Source: CAVTRI01 sp963737075
GTDB taxonomy: Bacteria > Actinomycetota > Acidimicrobiia > Acidimicrobiales > Palsa-688
Direction: 5' to 3'
DNA length: 64,000 nt
Assembly: GCA_963737075.1 (NCBI GenBank)
Contig: CAVTRI010000002.1
Coordinates: forward strand, 682,001-746,000
Positions 43,853-53,064 of the stretch are shown one piece after another. The position numbers and the translations under genes were made by a program. The stretch's first letter is position 1. Every line of letters starts with the position of its first letter. The notes beneath the pieces were generated by a model. It had not been told where the DNA came from and did no database searches. It worked only from the letters and a program-made list of their open reading frames with translations.

Positions 43853-45490
43853 GTGGTGACCACCCCGAAGTACCCTCGCGGCGTGCCACGTGTGCCCGAG
43901 GTTCCCTATATCCCGACGATGCCGGTCGTAGTCCGCCGAGCCGTCCAGGAGTTCGGCGACGCCGATTTCATCGTGCTTCCCGATAGGCGCATGAGCTTCC
44001 GTGAGGCCGAGCTCGCTTCTCGGCAGTTCGCCAAGGAGCTGCTCGTGGCCGGGGTGGGCAAGGGTACGAGGGTGGGAATCCATCTCGCCACGGGCCCAGA
44101 GTGGGCAGTGGCATGGATGGCGGTCACCAGGATCGGGGCGTTGTCCATGCCCTTCAGCACGTTGTATCGACCCGCCGAACTTCGCAATGCGATGCGCATC
44201 GGAGATGTTGCCGTGCTGATCAGCGCGACAACGATGCTCGGCAAGGATCATGAGTCCTACCTCGAAGAGGCTATACCCGGGCTTGAGTCTAGCCCTGGGG
44301 GACCGCTACGCCTTACGGCGTTGCCGTATCTCCGTTCGATTCGTCTGCTCGGCCAAACCAGCCGCTCCTGGGCACACGGGTTCGAGATCTCGACCACCGC
44401 CACCACCGACACGGTTGACGGTGTCGACGAACCGCTCTTGTCCGCCGTCGAACGAGAGGTGACCCCCGGCGACCCGATGATCGTGGTGTTCACCTCCGGG
44501 ACCACCGCTGACCCCAAAGGCGTCATCCACACGCAGGGCGCCGTGCTCCGAAAGACCGCCCCGGTCGCGGGAGCAGGTCTCGACGCCACGTTCCCTGGAC
44601 GGGTCCTGAGCTACATGCCGTTCTTTTGGATCGGTGGCATTCAAAGCGTCGCGGGCGCGCTGCAAAGCGGCGCCACGGTGCTCACGCTCGAACGTCTGGA
44701 TCCTGTGGCAGCCATTGAACTCGCGAAACGAGAGCACGCGACGAGCATCAACGGCAATGCGACAACGTTGCAGGCGGTGGTGAGCTCCTCGGACACGGCC
44801 GAGTTCAGCGACCTGAAGCCGACGATGTCCGGGCTGTCGGGCCCTCACCTGCCCAAGCGGCCGTGGGAAGGACCGGCGAGCAGCAAAGGCCACGAACCGA
44901 CCGCACTAGGGATGACCGAAACGATGGGCGCGTGGGCTGGCATCGAGGGCTTCGAGTGCCGGGTTCTCGACCCTGACACAGGCGAAGAAGTCCCTCCTGG
45001 CGAAGAGGGCGAGTTCCTCGTGCGTGGCTACAGCCTCCTGCAAGGTTTCTTAAAGCGCGAGCGCGAGGACGTCTTCACGGCTGACGGGTTTTTCCCCACG
45101 GGAGACGTCGGCTACCTCGAGAACGGCCTCGTCTACTTCCGCGGCCGGCGCACCGCCATGATCAAATCAAAAGGCGCCAACATCGCCCCCGCTGAAGTCG
45201 AAGCCGTCCTCAACTCTTTCCCCGAGGTTCGAGTCTCCTTCGTCGTCGGACTACCCCACGACGACTACGGGGAAGAGGTAGCGGCGGCTCTCCTCCCCGA
45301 GAAGGGCCAGCTCATCGACATAGACAAGCTGCTGGAACACGCTCGGCCCTTGCTCTCCTCCTACAAAGTCCCTACCTTCGTGACCGTCGTCCGCGAAGAG
45401 GACATCACCTGGCTGTCCAGCAGCAAGGTGGACACCCGGGCCATAGCCCGCCTCGTCGACCGAGCCCGCAACGCGAAAAACCTCGCCTGA
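43853..45490 (+). CDS. Acyl-CoA synthetase (AMP-dependent)
   Basis: The 545-residue ANL enzyme has MIVVFTSGTTADPKGVIHTQGA, GMTETMGAWAG, FFPTGDVGYLENGLVYFRGRRTAMIKSKGANIAPAEVEAVL and a C-terminus ending in SSSKVDTRAIARLV, where the catalytic lysine region reads WLSSSKVDT. It couples an acid to CoA via AMP. The GTG 43853 start has AGGAG 7 bp before. It is similar in layout to the ligase at 53058. The divergent amidohydrolase neighbour suggests product activation after ring or amide processing. Confidence 0.85.
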   Translation: MVTTPKYPRGVPRVPEVPYIPTMPVVVRRAVQEFGDADFIVLPDRRMSFREAELASRQFAKELLVAGVGKGTRVGIHLATGPEWAVAWMAVTRIGALSMPFSTLYRPAELRNAMRIGDVAVLISATTMLGKDHESYLEEAIPGLESSPGGPLRLTALPYLRSIRLLGQTSRSWAHGFEISTTATTDTVDGVDEPLLSAVEREVTPGDPMIVVFTSGTTADPKGVIHTQGAVLRKTAPVAGAGLDATFPGRVLSYMPFFWIGGIQSVAGALQSGATVLTLERLDPVAAIELAKREHATSINGNATTLQAVVSSSDTAEFSDLKPTMSGLSGPHLPKRPWEGPASSKGHEPTALGMTETMGAWAGIEGFECRVLDPDTGEEVPPGEEGEFLVRGYSLLQGFLKREREDVFTADGFFPTGDVGYLENGLVYFRGRRTAMIKSKGANIAPAEVEAVLNSFPEVRVSFVVGLPHDDYGEEVAAALLPEKGQLIDIDKLLEHARPLLSSYKVPTFVTVVREEDITWLSSSKVDTRAIARLVDRARNAKNLA

Positions 45491-45501
45491 CCGACGATGA
45501 C

Positions 45502-46752
45502 TCACGATGAGCTGGGCGCGCACGTCACATGACCGTTGTCAGCCACGCTGGCGACGCCGTTCTGCACTCGTCCGGTAAACCAACAATCAATGAGGTGCGG
45601 CTTGCCGGAGCTAAACGTGAGCGGCGGGGCCATTCCATCCAGGGTGTCTCCCTTTAGCGACAACAGCCCCTTCACCACTTCTGCAGAGCTGGGATTCCCG
45701 CTCGTGCTGAGGCCGCCCGCCTCGACTGCGTCGTGAAGAAGTTTGCCTGAGACCCAGGAGAGCAGATCGTTTTCGATCCAAAGCGGATTCTGCCGCAGGC
45801 CCGGGTAGTACTTGTCGACCGCGGCGTTCATCGTCTGCACGGCTGGCGTGTTGGCGAAGAATGGGATATCCGCTGACTGCAGCCACAAGTTGTTCTTGAA
45901 GCCGGGGGCACCGAACACGCTCGTCCCCGAGCCGGCAGCTTCGACGACGTAGATCGGGTTGTAGCCCTGCTGAGCGCAGTCGGACGCGTAATGGATGTTC
46001 ACCGCCGACACATCCGCGATGAAGGTGGCGCTCACATGGGCTTGCTTGGCGGCGACGCACTGGGCGGTATAGTTGGGCGCGGTGGCGGAAATCTCCGCGT
46101 TGAAGACGTCGGGCACACTGAGTTGCTTGCCCGCCGCCTGCATCAACGGCGTGATCTGCGCGCACTGCGCCGCCTCCGCGCAATAGATGTTGGCGATGTT
46201 GGTCGCTCCCGCCCTCTTGGCTATATCGACGATGGCGTAGATGATGGAATCGTTGGTCTGGCCTTCGGGGTAGAAGTCCGGGTTGGTGATAAACGGCGCT
46301 CCGTTGGTGAGGATACCGACGACGGGCACGTTGGCGGCCTGCACCGCGGACGCGAAGGCTTGATCGACGACGGAGTTGTCCACCACAGCAACCACACCGT
46401 CTGAAATGAGGGTCTGGGCATTTGACAGTGCCGTGCCGGGGTTCGCGGCATCGTCTTCGGTGATGATCTGTACGGCGTGACCGTCGATCCCCCCGGAGGC
46501 GTTGACGGTGTCGGCCCAGGCTTTATAGACATTTTCGACGAGCACATTTGAGGCGAGGAATCCGCCCTCGCCCGAGCAGCTGCACAGGAACCCTACCTTG
46601 ATCGGCGCCCCCGTTGGCTTGCCAGCCGAAGCCGAGTTCGTCGACGGGCTCGACTGCGAACTGGCGGACTTGCTGCTCGAAGAGCATGCAGCCGCGGCGA
46701 CAATCACCACCAAGGCGCAGACCACTGTCAACGCACGCTGTTTTGTGTGCAC
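45502..46752 (-). CDS. ABC-type solute-binding lipoprotein (branched-chain-amino-acid type)
   Basis: The 416-residue protein has a lipoprotein signal (VVCALVVIVAAAACSSSSKS, Cys lipidated), a Ser-rich tether, and the periplasmic-binding-protein type I fold with VGFLCSCSGEGGFLASNVLVENVYKAW and ASGGIDGHAVQIITEDDAANPGTALSNAQTLI. Conserved cysteine pairs (CSC, YCAEAAQCAQ, DCAQQ, DCWF) suggest disulfides. It starts at GTG 46752 with GGGAGG upstream. No ABC permease or ATPase gene is in the window, so it is an orphan receptor. It is a paralogue of the protein at 49577 and is divergent from the cupin gene at 46819. Confidence 0.88.
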   Translation of the reverse strand: MHTKQRALTVVCALVVIVAAAACSSSSKSASSQSSPSTNSASAGKPTGAPIKVGFLCSCSGEGGFLASNVLVENVYKAWADTVNASGGIDGHAVQIITEDDAANPGTALSNAQTLISDGVVAVVDNSVVDQAFASAVQAANVPVVGILTNGAPFITNPDFYPEGQTNDSIIYAIVDIAKRAGATNIANIYCAEAAQCAQITPLMQAAGKQLSVPDVFNAEISATAPNYTAQCVAAKQAHVSATFIADVSAVNIHYASDCAQQGYNPIYVVEAAGSGTSVFGAPGFKNNLWLQSADIPFFANTPAVQTMNAAVDKYYPGLRQNPLWIENDLLSWVSGKLLHDAVEAGGLSTSGNPSSAEVVKGLLSLKGDTLDGMAPPLTFSSGKPHLIDCWFTGRVQNGVASVADNGHVTCAPSSS

Positions 46753-46818
46753 CGCGCAGCTCCCCTCCCGTCGGCGATCAAGCAACATAAGCTTAGGTCC
46801 AGAGAGGAAGGGAGGCAC

Positions 46819-47223
46819 ATGCCGAAGACATCGTGGGATACCGCTCCCGTGACGAGAAGTGAGGCGTTCGAAGGGCGGCAGGAGAAGCTCGAGGGCGGAT
46901 ATTTCGTCTCGATGGAGAAGCACACCAAGGACTTCGACCTCACGCCGATGTTCGAGGGCCTTCCCGGCGACGCCTGCACATGCGAGCACTGGGGCTACGT
47001 GCTGGCGGGCAAAGTGACCTACAAGACGCCACAGGGCGACGAGACGTTCGCGGCCGGTGACGCGTTCTATATCGCCCCCGGCCATACCCACGTCCTCACC
47101 CAGGGCGGTGAGATGGTCGAGTTCAGCCGGTCGGCCGAGCACGACCACGTCGGCGAGGTGGTGATCAAGAACATGGAAGCATCGGGGCGGGACGTGACCA
47201 AGGGTTGGACGTCAGACGCGTAG
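46819..47223 (+). CDS. Cupin-domain protein
   Basis: The 134-residue protein has CEHWGYVLAGKVTYKTPQGDETFAAGDAFYIAPGHTHVLTQGGEMVEFS, the cupin barrel with a weakly conserved metal site: EHWGYV substitutes for HxH, with GHTH later. The N-terminal 25 residues of the longer frame are outside the barrel; ATG 46819 has GGGAGG 5 bp upstream. Such proteins are small isomerases or binding proteins. It converges with the Gfo/Idh/MocA gene. Confidence 0.75.
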   Translation: MPKTSWDTAPVTRSEAFEGRQEKLEGGYFVSMEKHTKDFDLTPMFEGLPGDACTCEHWGYVLAGKVTYKTPQGDETFAAGDAFYIAPGHTHVLTQGGEMVEFSRSAEHDHVGEVVIKNMEASGRDVTKGWTSDA

Positions 47224-47228
47224 GCGGG

Positions 47229-48359
47229 TCAAGCTCGCTCGACCTCGACCCAGCCTGCTCCTGAGGCTGACCGGCGGACGGCATCCAGCACGGCTTGACT
47301 CGCAACACCATCCGCGAACGTCGCCATCGACGGTTCGCGGTCGATCGGTTCGCCCAGCACCTGGGCGCGCAGCCGCCCATAGAGCCGTGTGTAGGGGGCC
47401 AGGTCAGCGCCCGACGTGTGCCACCTGGTCACCGCGGCATAGGGCGGCAACAAGTCCGGAGGTGGGGGATCGGGCGGTAGTCGGGGGAGGTCCACCGGAT
47501 CGGGGACGCGCCGTGGCCCGGACCCGCTGTCCAGCCATACCTCTTCAGTGCCTCGCGCTTCGCCGCTCTGGACCCAGACGCAACCCTGAGTTCCGGAGAT
47601 CTTCGTCGTGGCGATCGGCGGTCCGGCGATGGCGCACGACCCCTGCAACACACCGTGGCAGCCGCCTACCAGCCGGAAGTGGACCGTGTAGGTGTCGTCT
47701 GCGGTCATCGCCGCGCGAGGAGATAGTCGATCCAGCGACGCGCTGAGCGCCTCGAACTCACCGATCGTCGACCGGACCTGGTCGATGACGTGGGAGCCAG
47801 CGGCGCCCAGCCAGCCTCCGCCGTCAGCTGCCGACTCCCACCAGTCCGGAAGCTCCGCCGTCGGTTCCACGAGTGACGACAGATGGAGCATGAAGATGGC
47901 CTGCCGCGGTGCACCGATCTCCCCAGACGCGACGACTCGTCGGAGCGCTTCCTGCGTGGAGCCAAAGCGGTACTCCGTTCCGAGGACGTGGACGACCCCG
48001 GCGCGTTGTGCGGCTTCGAGCATGGTTTTCGCTTCGCTCAGGTCACGGGCGAACGGCTTCTCGCACAAGACGTGCTTACCGGCATCCACCGCCGCCAGGA
48101 CCGTCGGGCCATGCACATGCGGTGGGGCCGTCACTGCGACCACGGAGACACCGGGAAGAGCCAGGGCGTCAGCCAGGTTCGTGAAGGCGTGGGGAACGCC
48201 CAGGCGCTTCGCTCGTTCGTTGGCTTTCTTCTCGTCGCGCCCGACGAGCCCCAACAATGTGATGCTCGCGCTCCGCAGAGCTCGCGCGTGGGTCAGCACG
48301 CCGTAATTCGTACCCACCACGATGGCGCCGAGCTCGCCGCTACTTTCGGAAGCAGGCAT
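47229..48359 (-). CDS. Gfo/Idh/MocA-family oxidoreductase
   Basis: The 376-residue protein has an N-terminal Rossmann fold (GAIVVGTNYGVLTHARALRSASITLLGLVGRD, then GVSVVAVTAPPHVHGPTVLAAVDAGKHVLCEKPFARDLSEAKTMLEAA, the family EKP motif with catalytic lysine) and the C-terminal alpha/beta domain (GGGWLGAAGSHVIDQVRSTIGEFEALSAS). It oxidises a hydroxyl using NAD(P). The start codon overlaps the acyl-CoA dehydrogenase stop by 1 bp (TGATG), so they are co-translated. Substrate not known; sugar-like or hydroxyacid substrates are possible. Confidence 0.85.
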   Translation of the reverse strand: MPASESSGELGAIVVGTNYGVLTHARALRSASITLLGLVGRDEKKANERAKRLGVPHAFTNLADALALPGVSVVAVTAPPHVHGPTVLAAVDAGKHVLCEKPFARDLSEAKTMLEAAQRAGVVHVLGTEYRFGSTQEALRRVVASGEIGAPRQAIFMLHLSSLVEPTAELPDWWESAADGGGWLGAAGSHVIDQVRSTIGEFEALSASLDRLSPRAAMTADDTYTVHFRLVGGCHGVLQGSCAIAGPPIATTKISGTQGCVWVQSGEARGTEEVWLDSGSGPRRVPDPVDLPRLPPDPPPPDLLPPYAAVTRWHTSGADLAPYTRLYGRLRAQVLGEPIDREPSMATFADGVASQAVLDAVRRSASGAGWVEVERA

Positions 48360-49519
48360 CAGTGCAAAGGCCCGCAGCTATCGATCCACGGCATGTCTTT
48401 GTCCACACGTGCTTCCGGCGGTAATCCCAATATCCGTTCACCTATGAGGTTGCGCATAATCTGGGCGGTCCCGCCGCCGATGGTCGCCGCCCGAGAATGC
48501 AGGAACCGGAGCTGGTCGGTCGGACCGGTACCGCCGGCTTGCCCTTCGTAGCTCCCGCCGAGCATGCCCTCGGCCCCCAGCAGGTCGACCACAACGGCGG
48601 CCGTCGCCTGATCGATGAGGTTGCGGGACAGCTTCACCACCGGAGCGAATGTGCCGCTGTACTGGTGGGCGCGAAGAGTCAGTAGTTGGGAGACCTGGTG
48701 GCCCACGTATGTCGCTATCACCCGATCGCGAAGGAGGGCTTCCTGCGGCCCGCGCGGACAACGCCGACGCCACGCTTCCAAAAGCCAGGATGACGACGAC
48801 TCATTGTCGGTCACTCCTTCGCGTTCCGTGCTCAACAAGTGCTGGCTCAACGTCCAGCCCTGACCGGGCTCTCCGAGCCGGTAGCGATCGGGAACCCGGA
48901 CGTTGGTCAGGAACAGTTCGTTGAAGTGGCGACCACCGTCGATCGTCCGCAGCGGACGCACTTCCACTCCGTCCGCCTGCATATCCACGACGAAGAGCGT
49001 CAGGCCGCGGTGCTTCGGGCGGTTGGGGTCAGTCCGAGCAAGCAGGAGGCCCCAGCGAGCCGTTTGGGCAAAACTGGTCCACACCTTCTGGCCCTGCACC
49101 ATCCACTCGTCACCATCCCGCACGGCGACCGTGCTGAGACTCGCCAGATCGGAGCCCGCGTCGGGCTCGCTGAAGAGTTGGCACCAGTACTCCTCGTTGG
49201 TGAACGCGGGGCGTAGCCAGCGACGCCTGAGGTCGTCGGATGCCAACGCGTGCACCGCGGCGGCCGCTTGATGGACGCCGACGTAGTTGTCATTCGCCCC
49301 TGGAGCCCCGGCCCCGTCGAGGGTTTCGGTCACCACTCGCTGCAGGTGGGCCGGAAGTCCAAGGCCGCCAAATCCCCGATCGAAGTGCACCCAGGCGAGC
49401 CCGGCGTCGTATCTGGCGCCAAGGAAAGCGTTCGTCGACGAGGAGGATGGCGGGTGTTCGCCCAGGAGGCGTTGGAGGGCCTCGGTGACCGCCGACATGG
49501 CAGGTGCGTCGGCGGTCAT
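48359..49519 (-). CDS. Acyl-CoA dehydrogenase
   Basis: The 386-residue flavoprotein has CQLFSEPDAGSDLASLSTVAVRDGDEWMVQGQKVWTSFAQTARWG, HFNELFLTNVRVP and the C-terminal ATIGGGTAQIMRNLIGERILGLPP, the ACAD landmarks. The usual extended N-terminal helix bundle is short. It removes two hydrogens from an acyl-CoA. ATG 49519 is chosen from two candidate starts. The gene is coupled to the Gfo/Idh/MocA gene by a 1-bp overlap, and a binding-protein gene ends 57 bp upstream. Confidence 0.85.
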   Translation of the reverse strand: MTADAPAMSAVTEALQRLLGEHPPSSSSTNAFLGARYDAGLAWVHFDRGFGGLGLPAHLQRVVTETLDGAGAPGANDNYVGVHQAAAAVHALASDDLRRRWLRPAFTNEEYWCQLFSEPDAGSDLASLSTVAVRDGDEWMVQGQKVWTSFAQTARWGLLLARTDPNRPKHRGLTLFVVDMQADGVEVRPLRTIDGGRHFNELFLTNVRVPDRYRLGEPGQGWTLSQHLLSTEREGVTDNESSSSWLLEAWRRRCPRGPQEALLRDRVIATYVGHQVSQLLTLRAHQYSGTFAPVVKLSRNLIDQATAAVVVDLLGAEGMLGGSYEGQAGGTGPTDQLRFLHSRAATIGGGTAQIMRNLIGERILGLPPEARVDKDMPWIDSCGPLH

Positions 49520-49576
49520 CGTCACGCCCTGAACGCTATCGGCGGCTCTAGTGCCCAAGCAGAAAAGAAGGGGGCA

Positions 49577-50839
49577 CTACGACGACGAGCCGTTGACGCA
49601 GGTCGCCTTACCGTTGTTGGCCAGCACGGGTGTCCCGTTCTGGATGTGCGCCACGAAATAGCAGTTCACATGGTGGGGCTGGCCCGCAGTGAAGGTCAGC
49701 GGCGGCGCCAGACCGCCTACCGTGTCGCCCTTCAGCGAGTCGAGCCCGCTGGTGAGTTGCGATGCGCTCGGTGTGCTCCCAGAGGTGACCCCGGCCTTGA
49801 GCCCGTCCTCGAGCAGCTTGGCGGCGATCCAACTCATGAAGGCGTCTTCAGTGAAGACGTTGTTGTTTTCCCGTACACCCGGGAAGTACTTGTCCATCGT
49901 GCTGTTGAACGCTTGGACCGCAGGGGTGTTGACCCAGAACGGAAAGTCGGGGTACTGAGACCACAGGTTCTTGGAGATCCCGGCAGCGGAAGCCTGGTTG
50001 AGCCCGAAGCCGGCGGCCTCGGTGACGTAGACCGGGTCGAACCCTTGCTGGGAACAGTCCGCCGCCACGTGGTCGTCAACGGCCGAAGCATCTCCGATGA
50101 ACAGCGCGGTCACGCCCGCCTGCTTGGCTGCCAGGCATTGCGCGGCAAAGTTCGGAGCCGTCGCCGAGATCGAAGCGTCGTAAACGTCCGGCACTCCGGC
50201 CGCCTTCCCGGCTGCCCGCATGAAGGGAACGCTCTGCGCGCAGATCGGCGCTTCCGCGCAGTACATGTTGCCGATGTTCTTCGCTCCCGCTTCTTTGGCG
50301 ACCGCCACGATCGCCTGGAGCGTCGTTTGGTTGGTCTGACCTTCAGCGTAGAAATCAGGGCTCGAGTCGAATGGCGCGTTGATCGTGTAACTGCCCACCA
50401 CCGGGATGTTCGCGGCCTCCACCGCGGGTGCCCACGCCTGGACGAGTGTCGTGTCGTCGATGATCGCCACCACATGATCCGAAATGAGGGTCTGAGCATC
50501 CGACACTGAGGTACCAGGATTTGTCCCGTCGTCGTCGGCGATGAGCTGGACCGGATGGCCGTTGATTCCACCCGATGCGTTGACGCTGTTCGCCCAGGCC
50601 TTTATCGCCTGTTGGCTGGGTACCGAGAATTGTGAGAACCCCGGCTCGCCCGAACAGCTGCAGATCTCGCCCACCTTGATCGGCGCGCCGCTCGCCTGCG
50701 CTGCCGACGACCCGCTCGAGGACTGGCTACTGGTCGTCGGGCTACCGGAGCTGCTTTTACTACTCGATGAGCACGCGCCAAAGGCCACTACGGTGGCGAA
50801 GGCACCCACGACGGACAACACTTTCCGTCTCGTAATCAC
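49577..50839 (-). CDS. ABC-type solute-binding lipoprotein, paralogue
   Basis: The 420-residue protein has a lipoprotein signal (VVGAFATVVAFGACSSSSKS) and a type I binding fold: VGEICSCSGEPGFSQFSVPSQQAIKAWANSVNASGGINGHPVQLIADDDGTNPGTSVSDAQTLI. It aligns along its length with the protein at 45502, including the conserved Cys residues (CSC, YCAEAPICAQ, DCSQQ, NCYF). GTG 50839 has a GGGAGA ribosome site. No transporter partner genes are close. The two receptors may have different ligands in the same pathway. Confidence 0.88.
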   Translation of the reverse strand: MITRRKVLSVVGAFATVVAFGACSSSSKSSSGSPTTSSQSSSGSSAAQASGAPIKVGEICSCSGEPGFSQFSVPSQQAIKAWANSVNASGGINGHPVQLIADDDGTNPGTSVSDAQTLISDHVVAIIDDTTLVQAWAPAVEAANIPVVGSYTINAPFDSSPDFYAEGQTNQTTLQAIVAVAKEAGAKNIGNMYCAEAPICAQSVPFMRAAGKAAGVPDVYDASISATAPNFAAQCLAAKQAGVTALFIGDASAVDDHVAADCSQQGFDPVYVTEAAGFGLNQASAAGISKNLWSQYPDFPFWVNTPAVQAFNSTMDKYFPGVRENNNVFTEDAFMSWIAAKLLEDGLKAGVTSGSTPSASQLTSGLDSLKGDTVGGLAPPLTFTAGQPHHVNCYFVAHIQNGTPVLANNGKATCVNGSSS

Positions 50840-50941
50840 CTGGTCGATCTCCCCTGTTCGTTCGAAACGGGCCTTACTTCAATGAGGACCGGACTGCGGG
50901 GCTCAGCATGACAGATTGGACGAGGATCCGACAGTCGGCAC

Positions 50942-51811
50942 TCAGCCGAACACGTCGCGCGCCCAGTCGAGCAGCTGGGGGGCCAGAAGCGGCCAGCGTT
51001 CGAAAGCTCCGGCTTGCTGGCCGTGCGCCCGCCGTACCTGCCCATCATGCCACTCGGCGTCGGGCCATGGCGGTTCGACCAACCTGGCGTTGGGGATGAG
51101 CCCAGCGACCGCTTCCGAGGTGGCTCGGGTGTGGTATGCATCGGCTTCCCCGCTGCGGAACACGAGGGAAGGCATCCTGATCGACCGGGCCATCTCGTCT
51201 GAGAGGCCAGGGACCACCTCGCCCGTCCTCGGGTAGTACGCGCGCATCCACCGCTCCATCGTCTCGACAAACGTCTTCCGGTCCTGGTCGAGAATGCGCT
51301 GGCGGTTGGCCGGGTTGCGCTTGATGACTTCGGCCCAATCAGGCAGGTTGGCAACCGCCTCCATGTGCTCGGCCCACGCGGTGGCGAGCGAGGGACCGCA
51401 ATAAAACACGCCGAGCGACATCAGGCCAAACACACCACCGCTGATCCACAACACGGCCAGCCCGGAGGCAACATCGGCGTGCTTGGCTGCGGCGAGCAGC
51501 GAGACCCGAGCCCCGCCAGAGCCCCCCATGACGACCGCCGGCGCTAAGTCGAGATGGCGGAGGAGAGCCGCGAGCGCGTCTGCCTGCATGTCCGACTCGG
51601 TCGAGCCCTCGAAGCACACGTCGGACTCTCCGCAGTTGGGCCGGTCCCAGATCAGCACCCGGTTCCCACCCGCGGCCAGCGCTTCCGCCAGCTCTTTGAT
51701 CCCCGGATCCTCCTTGCTGTAGCGGCCCCCGGGTGTGATCACCCAGGGCCGCCCTGACTCTCCGATGAGCTCGTAGCCCAACGTAAGACCGTTGACCGTC
51801 GCTGTAGCCAT
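50942..51811 (-). CDS. Alpha/beta hydrolase
   Basis: The 289-residue protein has ITPGGRYSKEDPGIKELAEALAAGGNRVLIWDRPNCGESDV, the nucleophile elbow VVMGGSGGARVSLLAA, an acid in MPSLVFRSGEADAYHT, and a terminal His in WPDAEWHDGQ that fits the triad loosely. It is soluble. It lies between a binding-protein gene on the same strand and the divergent amidohydrolase at 51842 (30-bp gap). It may hydrolyse an ester or a ring-cleavage product. Confidence 0.78.
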   Translation of the reverse strand: MATATVNGLTLGYELIGESGRPWVITPGGRYSKEDPGIKELAEALAAGGNRVLIWDRPNCGESDVCFEGSTESDMQADALAALLRHLDLAPAVVMGGSGGARVSLLAAAKHADVASGLAVLWISGGVFGLMSLGVFYCGPSLATAWAEHMEAVANLPDWAEVIKRNPANRQRILDQDRKTFVETMERWMRAYYPRTGEVVPGLSDEMARSIRMPSLVFRSGEADAYHTRATSEAVAGLIPNARLVEPPWPDAEWHDGQVRRAHGQQAGAFERWPLLAPQLLDWARDVFG

Positions 51812-51841
51812 GCCGAGAGGGTAGTAGTACCCTCGACGTCG

Positions 51842-53020
51842 ATGTCAGAAAAGACCTCTGTGGCCGAACGACCACTCATCGTCGACGCGGATTCACATTG
51901 GATCGAGCATCCGGAGCTCTTCACTCGGATCGCTCCTGAGAAGTACAAGGACCGCGTGCCCCGGGTCGAAGAGGTGAATGGCGTCCCCATGTGGATCTTT
52001 GACGGCCATCCGATCGCTCGCTGGTACGCCGGGGCGGTCGTGGGGCGCGACGGCAGCAAGTCCGGGTCGTCGAGAGTGCTCGAGGAATGGACGGTCGATG
52101 ACCTCCACGTCGGCGCCTACGACCCCGTGGTGCGTCTCCAGGTCATGGACCAGTTCGGCATCGACGCCCAGCTGATCTTCCCGAGCTCCATCGGCCTCGG
52201 CGGTCAGGATCTGGCGTTCGTCAACGACGAGGAACTGCGGCGGGCGACGATCGAGATCTACAACGACGCCCAAGCCAAGATCCAGGCGGATTCCAACAAC
52301 CGGCTGCTACCGCTTCCGCTCATGCCAGCGTGGAGCGTCGAGGCGTGCGTCGCCGAGGCCAGACGGGTAGCCGCGCAAGGAGCCCGGGGGGTCAATATGA
52401 CGTCGGACCCCCAGGACCTCGGCGCCCCCGACCTGGCCAACAAAGCATGGGATCCCTTCTGGTCGACGTGCGTCGAGCATCACCTGGCCGTGCACTTCCA
52501 CATCGGCGCCAGCGTCACCGGCATGGGTTTCTACGGCAAGTACCCGTGGGCCTCCCATCCGCGTGACGTCCAACTGGCAATTGGCGGCACTCTGCTGTTC
52601 ATCGGCAACGCCCGGGTGGTTGTCAACATGATCCTCTCTCGCGTCTTCGACCGGTACCCCGGTCTGCAGGTGGTGTCCGTGGAGAGCGGCTGCGGCTGGA
52701 TCCCGTTCATCCTCGAGGCCCTCGACTATGAGATGTCCGAGAACGCCGCCGACGACCTGCGCCAGATGAGGAAGAAGCCTTCCGAGTATTTCAAGACCAA
52801 CCTCTTCGCGACCTTCTGGTTCGAAAATAACTTCAACAAGCTGGCTGATCTCGTCGAGACGGTAGGAGAAGACCGGATTCTCTTTGCGACCGACTTCCCC
52901 CACCCGACCTGTCTCTACCCGGATCCGCTGCAGTCCATCGGGAAGCGGTTGTCGGCGCTGCCCGACGACGCTCGCACCAAGATCCTCGGCGGCAACGCCC
53001 GCCAGCTGTACCGCCTCTGA
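51842..53020 (+). CDS. Amidohydrolase-2 family metal-dependent hydrolase
   Basis: The 392-residue TIM-barrel protein has LIVDADSHWIEHPELFTRIAP, AVHFHIGASVTGM, VSVESGCGWIPFILEALDYEMSEN and ILFATDFPHPTCLYPD. The DADSHWIEHP start and FATDFPH end place it close to the amidohydrolase at 42611 in fold and length. It stands on the plus strand with a strong hairpin after its stop at 53042. The divergent hydrolase gene is 30 bp upstream. Decarboxylation or hydrolysis of a carboxylic acid is the probable chemistry. Confidence 0.82.
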   Translation: MSEKTSVAERPLIVDADSHWIEHPELFTRIAPEKYKDRVPRVEEVNGVPMWIFDGHPIARWYAGAVVGRDGSKSGSSRVLEEWTVDDLHVGAYDPVVRLQVMDQFGIDAQLIFPSSIGLGGQDLAFVNDEELRRATIEIYNDAQAKIQADSNNRLLPLPLMPAWSVEACVAEARRVAAQGARGVNMTSDPQDLGAPDLANKAWDPFWSTCVEHHLAVHFHIGASVTGMGFYGKYPWASHPRDVQLAIGGTLLFIGNARVVVNMILSRVFDRYPGLQVVSVESGCGWIPFILEALDYEMSENAADDLRQMRKKPSEYFKTNLFATFWFENNFNKLADLVETVGEDRILFATDFPHPTCLYPDPLQSIGKRLSALPDDARTKILGGNARQLYRL

Positions 53021-53041
53021 GGTCCGTTGGCCGCCGCTGGG

Positions 53042-53064
53042 CAACTGTCCAAGATGGTCAGTTG
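53042..53064. terminator. Palindrome between convergent genes (candidate bidirectional terminator or operator)
   Basis: Arms CAACTGTCCA and TGGTCAGTTG with a 3-bp centre form a stem of about ten pairs. It lies 22 bp after the amidohydrolase stop and overlaps the stop codon of the ligase. It matches the palindrome at 42168-42190 at 21 of 23 positions. No T-run, so the operator explanation is as likely as termination. Confidence 0.45.
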
